DNA of 64,000 bases, taken from NCBI GenBank assembly GCA_020859685.1, contig JAJBVT010000062.1, positions 20,291 through 84,290 on the forward strand, read 5' to 3'. The notes beneath the pieces are model-generated. The model saw only the letters and a program-made list of their open reading frames with translations, searched no databases and was not told the origin of the DNA. The stretch is from Rikenellaceae bacterium. Lineage in GTDB: Bacteria > Bacteroidota > Bacteroidia > Bacteroidales > Rikenellaceae. The first letter of the stretch is position 1. Each line of letters opens with the position of its first letter. The translations under genes were made by a program, and so were the position numbers. Positions 27,103-35,848 of the stretch are shown in pieces.

Positions 27103-27531
27103 TTAAACCTCTCTCTTTTTAGCACTGAGAATGCCCAGCCGGTAGGAATCCAGCCCGAAACCCATTATTGAACCGGCACACCGTGGTGCAATCAGCGAAA
27201 CGTGACGGAACTCCTCCCGTGCCAGTATGCAAGAAATATGCACTTCTACCACCGGTGTGGAGATAGCACCTACCGCGTCGGCCAGCGCCACCGACGTGTG
27301 GGTATACCCACCGGCATTGAGAAGTACGGCGTCATATCCCTTATCGTCCGCTTCGTGTAGGGCGTCGATAAGCTCCCCCTCGACGTTCGACTGGAAGTAG
27401 TCTACCGTGTCGCCCGAGAAGAACTCCCTCAGTTCGCGGAGATATGCCTCGAAATTCCGGCTGCCGTATACCGTCGGTTCACGTTTCCCTAACAGGTTGA
27501 GGTTCGGTCCGTTAATAATAAGGAATTTCAT
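27103..27531 (-). CDS. aroQ: Type II 3-dehydroquinate dehydratase
   Basis: This shikimate-pathway enzyme dehydrates 3-dehydroquinate. The 142-residue protein has the type II features: IINGPNLNLLGKREPTVYG with the catalytic tyrosine, FQSNVEGELID, NAGGYTHTSVALADA and EVHISCILAREEFRHVS. A normal dodecamer-forming enzyme is expected. ATG 27531 gives the standard N-terminus; the frame continues upstream by 9 codons. TAATTTTG on the minus strand (27563-27556) is a possible -7 box, with a leader of about 18 nt. It is followed by pyk. Confidence 0.95.
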   Translation of the reverse strand: MKFLIINGPNLNLLGKREPTVYGSRNFEAYLRELREFFSGDTVDYFQSNVEGELIDALHEADDKGYDAVLLNAGGYTHTSVALADAVGAISTPVVEVHISCILAREEFRHVSLIAPRCAGSIMGFGLDSYRLGILSAKKREV

Positions 27532-27624
27532 ACCGCAAGCATTTGAATGAAACTGCAAAATTAAACCACTTTCTTCAATTCACCTACTGGTGCGGATTAA
27601 TAAATGGTTTATTTTCCGTCCCGT

Positions 27625-28440
27625 CTACATTAACAGGATAAGACTCACGGCCATAATTACCATCCCCACGACAAGGCCGTAGATAGCGATATGGTACTCG
27701 CCGTATTCGTGGGCGGCTGGCAGCAGTTCGTCGAAAGAGATGTATACCATAATTCCGGCTACTGCCGCGAAGGTGCAGTAGAGCAGCATGGGCGTAAGGA
27801 AAGGCATCAGGATAAGATAGGCCACGATGGCCCCTACCGGTTCGGCAAGGCCCGAGAAGAATGAGTACCAGAATGCCTTGCGGCGGCTCTTGGTGGCGTA
27901 ATATATCGGTACCGAGACGGCGATACCCTCCGGTATGTTGTGGATGGCTATTGCAACGGCTATTGCCACGCCTACCTTCGGTTCCTGCACGGCAGAAATG
28001 AACGTTGCGATACCTTCCGGGAAATTATGTATGGCGAGGGCGATTGCCGTCACCAGTCCCATCCGGGCAAGTTTGCGCTCTTTGTGCTTCTCGGGGTCGA
28101 GGTGGAGCTGTTCGACACTGCGCAGTTCGTGGGGGTTCTCCACCGAGGGAACCAATTTGTCTATCATGGCCGCAATAAGGATACCGGCGAAAAATGCCCC
28201 GGCGGTGATAACGTCGCCCATCTTCTCCCCCTCGATAAGCTGTACCTCAACACGGGCCTTGTAGAGCAGTTCCATAAACGAAACATAGACCATCACCCCG
28301 GCCGACAGCCCCAGCGAGAACGATAAAAACTTCCGATTTGTGTGCCGTGCGAAAAACGCGATAGCACTGCCGATACCGGTGGCGAGACCGGCCAGCAGCG
28401 TAAGCAGGAACGCTATAAGTATGTTTTCTTGCATCAACAT
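27625..28440 (-). CDS. zupT: ZIP-family metal transporter, ZupT-like
   Basis: The 271-residue membrane protein has eight predicted helices and the two metal-binding signatures of ZIP transporters, HNFPEG and HNIPEG, in the middle helices. These proteins import zinc and often iron or manganese. Between helices 3 and 4 is a charged cytoplasmic loop (SVEQLHLDPEKHKERK) with histidines that may sense metal. The start is ATG 28440 (MLMQEN); the second ATG at 28434 is equally good. It stands alone between aroQ and purE. Confidence 0.9.
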   Translation of the reverse strand: MLMQENILIAFLLTLLAGLATGIGSAIAFFARHTNRKFLSFSLGLSAGVMVYVSFMELLYKARVEVQLIEGEKMGDVITAGAFFAGILIAAMIDKLVPSVENPHELRSVEQLHLDPEKHKERKLARMGLVTAIALAIHNFPEGIATFISAVQEPKVGVAIAVAIAIHNIPEGIAVSVPIYYATKSRRKAFWYSFFSGLAEPVGAIVAYLILMPFLTPMLLYCTFAAVAGIMVYISFDELLPAAHEYGEYHIAIYGLVVGMVIMAVSLILLM

Positions 28441-28571
28441 GCGCTAAAGCAAAAACGGTGCATAAACAGGCTGCCGGTACCCGACCCCGGACAAAACGGT
28501 TGCCATTAATTATACCTCCGAAAGTCGAGGGGTAATACGAGTTACTCCCCGTATAAGTTATTTCCTTTGTG

Positions 28572-29084
28572 TCAGTTAACCTTAAACGGCATCTCTACCG
28601 CCGCCAGTTCGCGGTTGGCTTTGTCTATCTTCGCTGCGAGGTCTTTTTTGAAGCCGATTATCTTTTCCCGCACCGCTCCGTCTCCCGTGGCGATTATCTG
28701 AGCGGCCAGAATCCCCGCATTGCGCGCCCCGTCCAGGGCAACTGTGGCCACCGGTATTCCGGCGGGCATCTGCAGAATGGACAGCACGCTGTCCCACCCG
28801 TCGATGGAGTTGGACGATTTTATGGGGACCCCTATCACCGGCAGCGGCGTGAAGGCCGCCACCACGCCCGGAAGGTGCGCAGCGCCGCCCGCCCCGGCGA
28901 TTATCACTTCGATTCCACGAGTATGGGCATCGCGGGCGAACTCGGCCACCATTTCAGGTACCCGGTGCGCCGAGAGGGCGTTTATCTCATATGGTATCTC
29001 CATTTCGGCCAGAAATGCCGCCGCCTGCTCCATAATTTTCAGGTCGGACGTACTGCCCATTATAATGCTTACCCTTGCTTTCAT
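28572..29084 (-). CDS. purE: N5-carboxyaminoimidazole ribonucleotide mutase
   Basis: This step of de novo purine synthesis rearranges N5-CAIR to CAIR. The 170-residue protein is class I PurE: IIMGSTSDLKIM for substrate binding, SAHRVPE with the catalytic histidine, and AGAGGAAHLPGVVAA and GVPIKSS. It is transcribed away from hpt, and the two probable -7 boxes abut (29122-29137). PurK is not in the window. Confidence 0.95.
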   Translation of the reverse strand: MKARVSIIMGSTSDLKIMEQAAAFLAEMEIPYEINALSAHRVPEMVAEFARDAHTRGIEVIIAGAGGAAHLPGVVAAFTPLPVIGVPIKSSNSIDGWDSVLSILQMPAGIPVATVALDGARNAGILAAQIIATGDGAVREKIIGFKKDLAAKIDKANRELAAVEMPFKVN

Positions 29085-29121
29085 ATTCGGTATTCCGTTA
29101 TTAAAAGTACGATTTTAAACA

Positions 29122-29137
29122 TATCTTTGCAAAGTTA
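29122..29137. promoter_or_regulatory. Back-to-back -7 boxes for purE and hpt
   Basis: TATCTTTG (29122-29129) is a -7 box reading toward hpt. It is followed directly by CAAAGTTA (29130-29137), which on the minus strand is TAACTTTG reading toward purE. Neither -33 box is clear. Transcripts would start near 29136 and 29124. Confidence 0.5.
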
Positions 29138-29218
29138 ATATTGCATCCGGGAAATTATGGGTGCGGGCCGAAATTTACTGACGTGTACCCGTACCCTCAC
29201 CAAATAAATAAAGATACT

Positions 29219-29761
29219 ATGGAAAAGCAGATAACTCTGAAAGATAAAACATTCGGGCTGTCTATCCCGTACGAACAGATACAACAGGCCATCCGGGACC
29301 TGGCCGCGCGTATAAACGAGGATTACCGCGGGAAGGAGACCCCACTGTTCCTCGGGGTGCTCAACGGCTCGTTCATGTTTATGGCAGACCTTATGAAGGA
29401 GGTCGACTTCGACTGCGAAATGTCGTTCGTGAAGTTGGTTTCATATCGCGGTACCAAGTCCACGGGAAAGGTATCGGAACTTATCGGATTGCAAGACAAT
29501 ATTATGGGGCGGCATATTATCGTCGTTGAGGATATAGTGGATACCGGAGAGAGTATAGACCACCTTATGCGGTCGCTCGTGGGTCATGAGCCTGCCAGCG
29601 TGGAGGTGGCTACCCTGCTGTTCAAACCGGAAGCCTATAAAAAGGAGGTGCCTATTAAATATTACGCCCTTTCGATACCTAACGATTTTATCGTAGGTTT
29701 CGGTCTGGATTACGACCAGTTGGGCCGCAATCTCAAAGATATTTACAAGATAAAGGAGTAG
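29219..29761 (+). CDS. hpt: Hypoxanthine phosphoribosyltransferase
   Basis: The salvage enzyme joins hypoxanthine or guanine to PRPP. The 180-residue protein shows LGVLNGSFMFMADL, the SYRGTKSTGKV loop and the PRPP-binding motif VVEDIVDTGES. The end is FIVGFGLDYDQLGRNL, as in bacterial HPRTs. The ATG 29219 is the natural start; an upstream extension of 26 codons is not likely. It faces purE and leads a possible transcript with queE and the DivIC-like gene. Confidence 0.93.
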   Translation: MEKQITLKDKTFGLSIPYEQIQQAIRDLAARINEDYRGKETPLFLGVLNGSFMFMADLMKEVDFDCEMSFVKLVSYRGTKSTGKVSELIGLQDNIMGRHIIVVEDIVDTGESIDHLMRSLVGHEPASVEVATLLFKPEAYKKEVPIKYYALSIPNDFIVGFGLDYDQLGRNLKDIYKIKE

Positions 29762-29801
29762 GCGTCTGCGGCGTATGGCGGCGATGGAGGAGAGGATGAT
29801 T

Positions 29802-30434
29802 ATGGGGCGTATCCCTGAGGGGATACTCGAAGGAGGGCGGAAACTGCCGCTTGTGGAGGACTTTTACACCATACAGGGGGAGGGTTACCATACGGGTAAA
29901 CCGGCTTACTTCATCCGTTTGGGCGGATGTGATGTGGGCTGTAAATGGTGCGATGCGAAGATGACCTGGAATCCGGCCCATTTCCCGCCTGTGGATGTTG
30001 ACACGATAGTGGAGAGGGCCTGCTCGTATCCGGCGCGGGCGATAGTAGTAACCGGGGGTGAGCCGTTACTCTATCCGCTCGGCTACCTGACCGGAATGCT
30101 CCGCGAGGCCGGGTTGGAGATATTTCTGGAGACTTCCGGGTCCCGGCCGTTTTCCGGAGTGTTCGACTGGGTATGCCTCTCGCCCAAAAGGCAGCAACCA
30201 CCGCTGGACGAGGCCTTCGGTCGGGCGGACGAGCTGAAGGTGATAATTTCCGGTCCGGACGATATTGTATGGGCTCAGGAGAATGCCGCCCGGGTAAGAG
30301 CCGGGTGTCTGCTCTACTTGCAGCCCGAGTGGAGCCGGAGCGCGGAGGTAACCCCGCTTATAGTGGAATTTGTAAAATCGAACCCGCGCTGGAACATCTC
30401 GGTCCAGACGCATAAATATATGAGGATACCTTAA
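29802..30434 (+). CDS. queE: 7-carboxy-7-deazaguanine synthase (radical SAM)
   Basis: The enzyme converts 6-carboxy-tetrahydropterin to the deazaguanine core in queuosine synthesis. The iron-sulphur site is CDVGCKWC, the standard CX3CX2C, preceded by FYTIQGEGYHTGKPAYFIRLGG. TGGEPLLYP is the SAM-binding motif, and the protein ends with VQTHKYMRIP. The length is about 210 residues, the usual size. Four ATGs are in frame. I chose 29802 because GGAGGAGAGG ends 6 nt before it. It follows hpt by 40 bp. Confidence 0.92.
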   Translation: MGRIPEGILEGGRKLPLVEDFYTIQGEGYHTGKPAYFIRLGGCDVGCKWCDAKMTWNPAHFPPVDVDTIVERACSYPARAIVVTGGEPLLYPLGYLTGMLREAGLEIFLETSGSRPFSGVFDWVCLSPKRQQPPLDEAFGRADELKVIISGPDDIVWAQENAARVRAGCLLYLQPEWSRSAEVTPLIVEFVKSNPRWNISVQTHKYMRIP

Positions 30435-30481
30435 TTTGGGGCGGTACGGCTTAGTGCGTAGGGGTGGAAACGGAAATTGTT

Positions 30482-30763
30482 ATGGCGAATAAAATTTTAA
30501 AGGACAGGCGAATATGGATACTGACGATGGTCGTGTTCGTACTTCTATTGCTGTTCTTCGACCGTAACAATGTTATCGACCGTATCAAACTGCGGCGCCA
30601 GATACGCCAGTTGGAGGCCCAGCGGGATTACTATCTCGACCGCATCCGCGAGGACAGCATCATCATAGAACGGCTGAAAGACGACGATTTTCTCGAAAAA
30701 TATGCCCGGGAACACTACCTGATGAAACAGGACGGCGACGAGGTTTTTATCATCACGAAATAA
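30482..30763 (+). CDS. Septum formation initiator family protein (DivIC/FtsB-like)
   Basis: The 93-residue protein has a short cytoplasmic tail, one membrane helix (about 12-32, ILTMVVFVLLLLFF) and a periplasmic coiled coil (about 38-75). It ends in LEKYAREHYLMKQDGDEVF, the ending typical of FtsB/DivIC proteins. In cell division this small protein stabilises FtsL and FtsQ at the septum. It is preceded by queE at a 47-bp distance. The ATG at 30482 is preferred over GTG 30464. Confidence 0.85.
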   Translation: MANKILKDRRIWILTMVVFVLLLLFFDRNNVIDRIKLRRQIRQLEAQRDYYLDRIREDSIIIERLKDDDFLEKYAREHYLMKQDGDEVFIITK

Positions 30764-30885
30764 CATTATCCCACCTTCACATCCGAGAATCCGGAAAGCC
30801 CAAAAAACATAAATAACGAATAACAGTATTCTAAGGAGTTCGCCGAGGGTTAAAATAACTTTTCCGCTTCCGGAGGAGAGCATTA

Positions 30886-31677
30886 CTAATCGTCGTCAAC
30901 GTTCCGGATTGGCTCTTCGGGATTTTCCTCGGTACCGATAATATTTCCCTGCTCGTCATACCAGGTCCAAACCTCCGGAGTGTCGGATTCTACGTCGTAT
31001 TGATCCTCATAATACCGGACATACCGTACCGCGCCGCTCGGGTAATAGCCGGTTTTCCGGTGGGCGAACACCACGTCACGGATGTGGTCGATATCGCCGT
31101 GCGGCAGTATGGTGTGGTCTTCGGTTTCCAGTAAAACACCCTCCTCGTCGTAGTATTCGCCCCTGCCCGCGGCAATCCCGTGGGCGGCATAGAATGCCTG
31201 ATATCCGCGGTAGGAAATACGCCCGTTCTTATGGAAGGACTCCACCCTGGAATATAGCGGTATCTCCTTACCCATCGTGACGGTGCTGTCTATAAGGGTT
31301 TCACGGAAACGCGGCAGGTCCGTACCCGGATAGAAGGACTCCGTCAGCACGGGGCTCCCTGTCTTTTCCGTGTCATAAAATATCCACACGGTCGAGTCGG
31401 TCGTGTATAATACCTTCCGGTCGGAGTACCATATCTCCATCAGCCGGCCTTTACTATCGTATTTATACAGGGAATCTTTACCGAATATCCTGAAGCGGTC
31501 ACCGTATAAGTCGGTACTGTCCCTTTCATAAGATGAACTGTCGTCCGCCGTCAGGACGGTATCGGGTAACAGACCGGCGGTAGGCGCGTACCCGGTAGTT
31601 GCGGTGCGCCTGTTACCGCATGATAATGCCGTAACCAGAAAAAAGATTGATATAGCCGAAACAGACAGAATCTTCAT
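30886..31677 (-). CDS. Lipoprotein with MORN/YwqK-like repeats
   Basis: The 263-residue protein starts with a lipoprotein signal (IFFLVTALSC, Cys20). It then shows repeated short segments of the type seen in toxin-antitoxin YwqK and MORN_2 proteins: YKYDSKGRLMEIWYSD, ESFHKNGRISYRGYQ, GEYYDEEGVLLETED, GYYPSGAVRYVRYYED and WTWYDEQGNIIGTEEN. These form beta-hairpin tracts with a G-x-L/I pattern. The function of exported members is unknown. It follows the short-chain dehydrogenase after 9 bp on the same strand. Confidence 0.72.
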   Translation of the reverse strand: MKILSVSAISIFFLVTALSCGNRRTATTGYAPTAGLLPDTVLTADDSSSYERDSTDLYGDRFRIFGKDSLYKYDSKGRLMEIWYSDRKVLYTTDSTVWIFYDTEKTGSPVLTESFYPGTDLPRFRETLIDSTVTMGKEIPLYSRVESFHKNGRISYRGYQAFYAAHGIAAGRGEYYDEEGVLLETEDHTILPHGDIDHIRDVVFAHRKTGYYPSGAVRYVRYYEDQYDVESDTPEVWTWYDEQGNIIGTEENPEEPIRNVDDD

Positions 31678-31686
31678 AACCGGTGG

Positions 31687-32499
31687 TTATTTGAACGGTG
31701 AATCGGGTTCCTTGGCCATATGGTTGTAGAACATGAGGTCGAGGAAGGAGGGAGCGAATTTCTTTATCAGGGTGGTTGCTCGGCCGTTGAAGTCCATCAG
31801 CACGGTGCGTTTGCGGCGCGCTATGCCGCGGATTATCCGGCGGGCGGCCTCGTCGGCGGTCATCATCTTATCCTCCGCGCGGGGCGATTCGCCCTGCGAA
31901 GACCCGTCGGCGGTAAGGGCTGAGAAACGGACGTTGGAGGCCGTGAACCCCGGGCAGGCAATCATTACATGGAGTCCCTTTTTAAGGTTCTCGACACGCA
32001 CGGTTTCGAGAAACCCGGTCATCGCGTATTTGGATGCGGAGTAGCCCGTGCGGCCCGGTAGCCCGTGGATACCGGCCACCGACGATACCCCTACAAGCGA
32101 GCCGTGCGACCTCTGGAGGTGGGGCAGGGCATATTTAGTGCAGTAGACCGTTCCCCAAAAGTTCACGTCCATCAGCCGGTGGAGCACCGCCAGGTCAAGG
32201 TCGTCCAGTAACGCCCTCATCGAGATACCTGCGTTGCAGACCAACACGTCTATCCCTCCGAACTTTTCGACGGCCGTCTCTATCAGCGCCCGGCACTCCT
32301 GCTCGACGGTTACGTCCGTGGCCCGGACTGCGATAGACCCGCCATGCGAAAAGATTTCGGATGCAAGTTCTTCCAGTTTATCGAGACTGCGGGCACCCGC
32401 CACGACATTCGACCCGAGCGCCGAAAATTCCCTTGCCAGCGCCAGCCCTATCCCGGATGAGGCGCCTGTTATCACTACCGTCTTGCCTTTAAAATCCAT
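31687..32499 (-). CDS. Short-chain dehydrogenase/reductase (SDR)
   Basis: The 270-residue classical SDR has the dinucleotide loop TGASSGIG (residues 11-18), NAG at 89-91, and the catalytic Ser139/140, Tyr153 and Lys157 (YSASK). The N-terminal ARSLDKL and the CPGFT segment are typical of the DltE/YqjQ-like group of ketoacyl-type reductases. The substrate is not predictable. It is followed closely by the MORN-like lipoprotein (9 bp) and sits 96 bp behind the radical SAM gene on the same strand, so all four may form one transcript. Confidence 0.9.
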   Translation of the reverse strand: MDFKGKTVVITGASSGIGLALAREFSALGSNVVAGARSLDKLEELASEIFSHGGSIAVRATDVTVEQECRALIETAVEKFGGIDVLVCNAGISMRALLDDLDLAVLHRLMDVNFWGTVYCTKYALPHLQRSHGSLVGVSSVAGIHGLPGRTGYSASKYAMTGFLETVRVENLKKGLHVMIACPGFTASNVRFSALTADGSSQGESPRAEDKMMTADEAARRIIRGIARRKRTVLMDFNGRATTLIKKFAPSFLDLMFYNHMAKEPDSPFK

Positions 32500-32595
32500 A
32501 TCATTTATAATTTACATCCCGAGAAACCCTGTGGATTCGCTATGCTTTCCGGTCCTGCCACGGCGGCCACACTGTGACAGAACACCTGCGGCCGC

Positions 32596-34926
32596 CTATA
32601 TCTGCAGCAGACCGCATTCCCGCAGGGCGTCCCATTTTTTCGAATGATAAAACGCGAGGAAGCCCTCCCCGTTAATCTCCTCGAATATTTCCCGTGCAAG
32701 ACCGAGGGTGGTACGGGCCGAAAGACCGTCCACTTCCTCCGTCAACCGCATAACGAACCGTACCTGCGGTTCGGTCAGCCGGATGTTTTTTGTCTTGGCA
32801 GGCATCTCGACAATTATCCCGTCCTCGGTTGGAGACGGGAGGGAAGGTGCCACCCATAAAAGGCGAGCTTCCGCATCGAACATCCGCGAAGGGTCCGCTT
32901 TTATAAGGTGGTCGGTTATAAGCGTGTCGTCGAGGGTAGTAGCCGGAGTCTTTCCACCGAACCATTTGTGGGCGAGTCGGTCGAGGCCCGCACCGGCCAT
33001 ATAGTTAGTAAGAGCCGTCCGCAAGGCTTTCCCGGCCATGCGGATATCGTAGTTGCGGTTTTCCCGAAAATATATTTCGTTGTTTGCGAACGGGTTAACG
33101 GTGCGGTCGTACGATTTTATACCGAAATCTTCCGGCTTTTGGCCCGACGGACTATGCACCGTCATGGCGTACCGGTGCCAGTGGGCGGATTCCAGCAGCC
33201 CGGCACGGAACATCTGCCGTACCACCTCCAGCGAATCCACCGTCTCTTGAAGAGTCTGGGTCGGGAAGCCGTACATCAGGTAGCCGTGGACCATAATGCC
33301 GCTGTAAAGGAAGTTGCGCATCGCAAGGGTGGCCGACTCTATGGAAATACCCTTGTCCATCAGGGTGAGCAAACGGTCGGAGGCGGTTTCAAGGCCGCCG
33401 GAGACGGCGATGCACCCGGCCGCGGCCATCAGCCTGCAAAGGTCTCCCGAGAACGCCTTGTCGAACCGTACGTTGGTCCACCAAACGTAATTACGCCCGC
33501 GGCGAAGGAGTTCCAGCGACAGGTCGCGGAGCACCCGTGGGGGCGCGGCCTCATCCGTAAAATGAAACCCACGGGACCCTGTCACTGCGGATACCTCGTC
33601 CATCCAGTCGGCGATAACGGCCGCCGGGACGGCATCGTACCGCCTTATATAATCCAGACCCGTGTCGCAGAAGGTACACCTACCCCAGTAGCATCCGTGG
33701 GCGAGAGTCAGTTTGTTCCACCGCCCGTCGCTCCATAACCGGAGCATCGGGTTGGGGGTTTCGAGCATCGAGAAGTAGAGCCGGTGCGGCAACCCGCCGA
33801 AGTCCGGGCAACCCCGCTCTACATGGCTTATTACCGGACCAATCCTGCCGATATCATCGGAGGCGAAGTTATCTTTTTGCCGGCTATTAAATGTGGTTAC
33901 GACGCTGTCCGTGAGTGTACCCTTATCGGTTGAGGAGCCATTAACATTATTATCACCCTCTGGCTGTGTATTGCAATCCGCCGACCTAATAGGTCGAAGG
34001 ATACCAGCCCGGTCGTAATAACCCGCCCGGATGTAGGAATTGCAGGGAGTACCGCCGCGGACGATACGCTCGAGGGTAGCCTCGCCGTCGTCCAGTATTA
34101 TATGGTCGAAGTAGTCGAACACCGCCGTCTCCGACAGGCTGCGTAATTCGGTGGTAGGGTATCCGCCCCCTGCTATTGTCTTTATCTCCGGGTGGTGCGC
34201 TTTGATAAACCGAGCGCATTTGAGCGCGGCCAGCAGGTTACCCGGGAAAGGAATAGTAAATCCGATAAACTCGGGGGTATATTTATCTATGTATCCCTCC
34301 AGCAACAGGTACATTTCCCGGTCGATGGCATCGGCCGGTTTGGAAAGTTCTTCGGTCAAAGGAGCAAACTCGGGGACAGATACAGCAATCTTCTCCGCGT
34401 AACGAGCCAGCCCGAAATGGGTCGTAACGGTCGCACGGATATAGTCGCCGAGGTCTTCGAGGTAGAGGGTGGCGAGATATTTGGCGCAGTCGGCCGTACC
34501 GAGGGTCCCGAAATATTCGACAGGGTCAGCCATCACGGCGAACCTTCCGGCCTGCGGCAGGTATTCGGGCATACAGATTAGTTCGGCCAATTCGGGCGCT
34601 TGCCCACGCAGGAACGCCATAACACTGTCTACGGTGGAAACGTATTTATTGCCCAGCGCATGTATCCGTGAGATATTATCGGGGTCCGCGTAAAGTTCTC
34701 CGACTGAATCCTCAACCGCAGTACCCGAAAGGATTTCACCCGGCGGCCGGGTGAATAACCCGCGCAGGAAACCTGCCGAAAAGATTCTCCCCAGAAGTTC
34801 CACCGACAAGTCAGCCTGCGCGGCTTTTATATTCCGGCGGCCGAGGAAACCTTTTAGGTATGCCGTGGCGGGGTAGGGGCAGTTCGGTTGTACGAACGGT
34901 GGGGTCAGGAGCAGTATTCCGGCCAT
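32596..34926 (-). CDS. Radical SAM protein, B12-binding-type architecture, with CX4CX2C site
   Basis: The protein has 776 residues. The first 300 residues look like the cobalamin-binding-like Rossmann part of such enzymes (FIGFTIPFPGNLLAALKCARFI, TIAGGGYPTTELR and DDGEATLERI), but I see no DxHxxG cobalamin motif. A polar low-complexity insert of about 45 residues (about 315-360, rich in Asn, Asp, Ser and Thr) precedes the radical domain. The cluster site is C412, C417 and C420 in HGCYWGRCTFCDTG, that is CX4CX2C instead of CX3CX2C. After it comes FHFTDEAAPPRVL and a TIM-barrel with GGLETASDRLL. A C-terminal extension of about 200 residues is unassigned. It lies 1 bp after the stop of the metallohydrolase gene, so the two are coupled. 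Substrate unknown. Confidence 0.8.
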   Translation of the reverse strand: MAGILLLTPPFVQPNCPYPATAYLKGFLGRRNIKAAQADLSVELLGRIFSAGFLRGLFTRPPGEILSGTAVEDSVGELYADPDNISRIHALGNKYVSTVDSVMAFLRGQAPELAELICMPEYLPQAGRFAVMADPVEYFGTLGTADCAKYLATLYLEDLGDYIRATVTTHFGLARYAEKIAVSVPEFAPLTEELSKPADAIDREMYLLLEGYIDKYTPEFIGFTIPFPGNLLAALKCARFIKAHHPEIKTIAGGGYPTTELRSLSETAVFDYFDHIILDDGEATLERIVRGGTPCNSYIRAGYYDRAGILRPIRSADCNTQPEGDNNVNGSSTDKGTLTDSVVTTFNSRQKDNFASDDIGRIGPVISHVERGCPDFGGLPHRLYFSMLETPNPMLRLWSDGRWNKLTLAHGCYWGRCTFCDTGLDYIRRYDAVPAAVIADWMDEVSAVTGSRGFHFTDEAAPPRVLRDLSLELLRRGRNYVWWTNVRFDKAFSGDLCRLMAAAGCIAVSGGLETASDRLLTLMDKGISIESATLAMRNFLYSGIMVHGYLMYGFPTQTLQETVDSLEVVRQMFRAGLLESAHWHRYAMTVHSPSGQKPEDFGIKSYDRTVNPFANNEIYFRENRNYDIRMAGKALRTALTNYMAGAGLDRLAHKWFGGKTPATTLDDTLITDHLIKADPSRMFDAEARLLWVAPSLPSPTEDGIIVEMPAKTKNIRLTEPQVRFVMRLTEEVDGLSARTTLGLAREIFEEINGEGFLAFYHSKKWDALRECGLLQI

Positions 34927-34927
34927 T

Positions 34928-35698
34928 TTAATCGTATTCTATTTTTAGCCCGTCGCAGGCGAACCGGAAGCCTTCGGGTAGCAGCAGTTTCTCCTCGGCG
35001 TGCAGGCCCATCTGGTGGGATATGTGGGTGAAATAAACCTCGCGGGCCTCGGCTGTACGCCCCACCGCGATAGCTTCGTCGAGGGTGAAGTGTGACAGGT
35101 GGGTCTCTTTTCTCAGGGCGTTTATTACCAGCACGTCAACCCCTTTTATCTTTGCGATTTCGCTCTCTTCGATCCGGTTCATATCGGTAAGGTAGGCCAT
35201 ATTACCGATTCTAAAACCCACCACGGGAAGCCTGAAATGGTACCCCTCTACGGGAATAACCTCCAGCCCGCCGATATCGAACGGCGTTCGGGGTTCTATG
35301 GTGTGCAACTGGATATCCGGTACTCCCGGATAACGGTTCTCCCCGAACGCGTAGTCGAAATCTCTCTCGATGCGCCGCTGTACCCGTGCGGTGGCAAAGA
35401 CATCGACAGGGCGGCCGGTGGTGTAGTTGAACGCACGAACATCGTCCAGCCCGCCGATATGGTCTTTGTGTTCGTGGGTAAGCAGAATAGCGTCCACACG
35501 GCGGACATCCTCGCGGAGCATCTGCTGACGGAAATCCGGTCCGGCGTCTATAACAATGATCTTACCTGCCGTCTCCACCAGCACCGACGACCGCAGGCGG
35601 TTGTCCCGTCTGTCGGCGCTGGTACATACCGTGCACCAGCATGATATTACCGGTACACCCTGCGAAGTTCCCGTGCCGAGGAAGGTTAAAGTGGACAT
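34928..35698 (-). CDS. PhnP-like metallo-beta-lactamase-fold phosphodiesterase
   Basis: The 256-residue protein has the metal-binding motif THEHKDH (H75, H77, D79, H80) and the early SQGVPVISCWCTVC block. C20, C22 and C25 match the structural zinc cysteines of PhnP. PhnP opens a cyclic ribose phosphate in phosphonate breakdown, but no other phn genes are here. The Bacteroidetes members stand outside that pathway and their substrate is unknown. It is the first gene of a likely operon with the radical SAM protein that starts 1 bp later. Confidence 0.87.
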   Translation of the reverse strand: MSTLTFLGTGTSQGVPVISCWCTVCTSADRRDNRLRSSVLVETAGKIIVIDAGPDFRQQMLREDVRRVDAILLTHEHKDHIGGLDDVRAFNYTTGRPVDVFATARVQRRIERDFDYAFGENRYPGVPDIQLHTIEPRTPFDIGGLEVIPVEGYHFRLPVVGFRIGNMAYLTDMNRIEESEIAKIKGVDVLVINALRKETHLSHFTLDEAIAVGRTAEAREVYFTHISHQMGLHAEEKLLLPEGFRFACDGLKIEYD

Positions 35699-35794
35699 AC
35701 TTTTTATTTTTCAACCCCAAAAGTATTAAAATCCACACCAATATAAAAGCCCTCCGTTACTACCTTGTGACAATTCTGCCCCGCCAGGAAACGA

Positions 35795-35826
35795 AAAAAC
35801 CGCCTACTTCCGAGCAGACGGCTTTT
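35795..35826 (-). terminator. Terminator of the POT transporter gene
   Basis: CCGCCT (35800-35805) and AGACGG (35816-35821) form a stem with one mismatch. On the minus strand TTTTTTCG follows. A small A/T closing pair extends it. Confidence 0.6.
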
Positions 35827-35848
35827 CTATTATAATTACGGAAAAGTT

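Noticed and set aside
32908..33738. Plus-strand frame of 276 codons
   Set aside because: It is antisense to the radical SAM gene, whose frame contains the cysteine motif and reads through intact.
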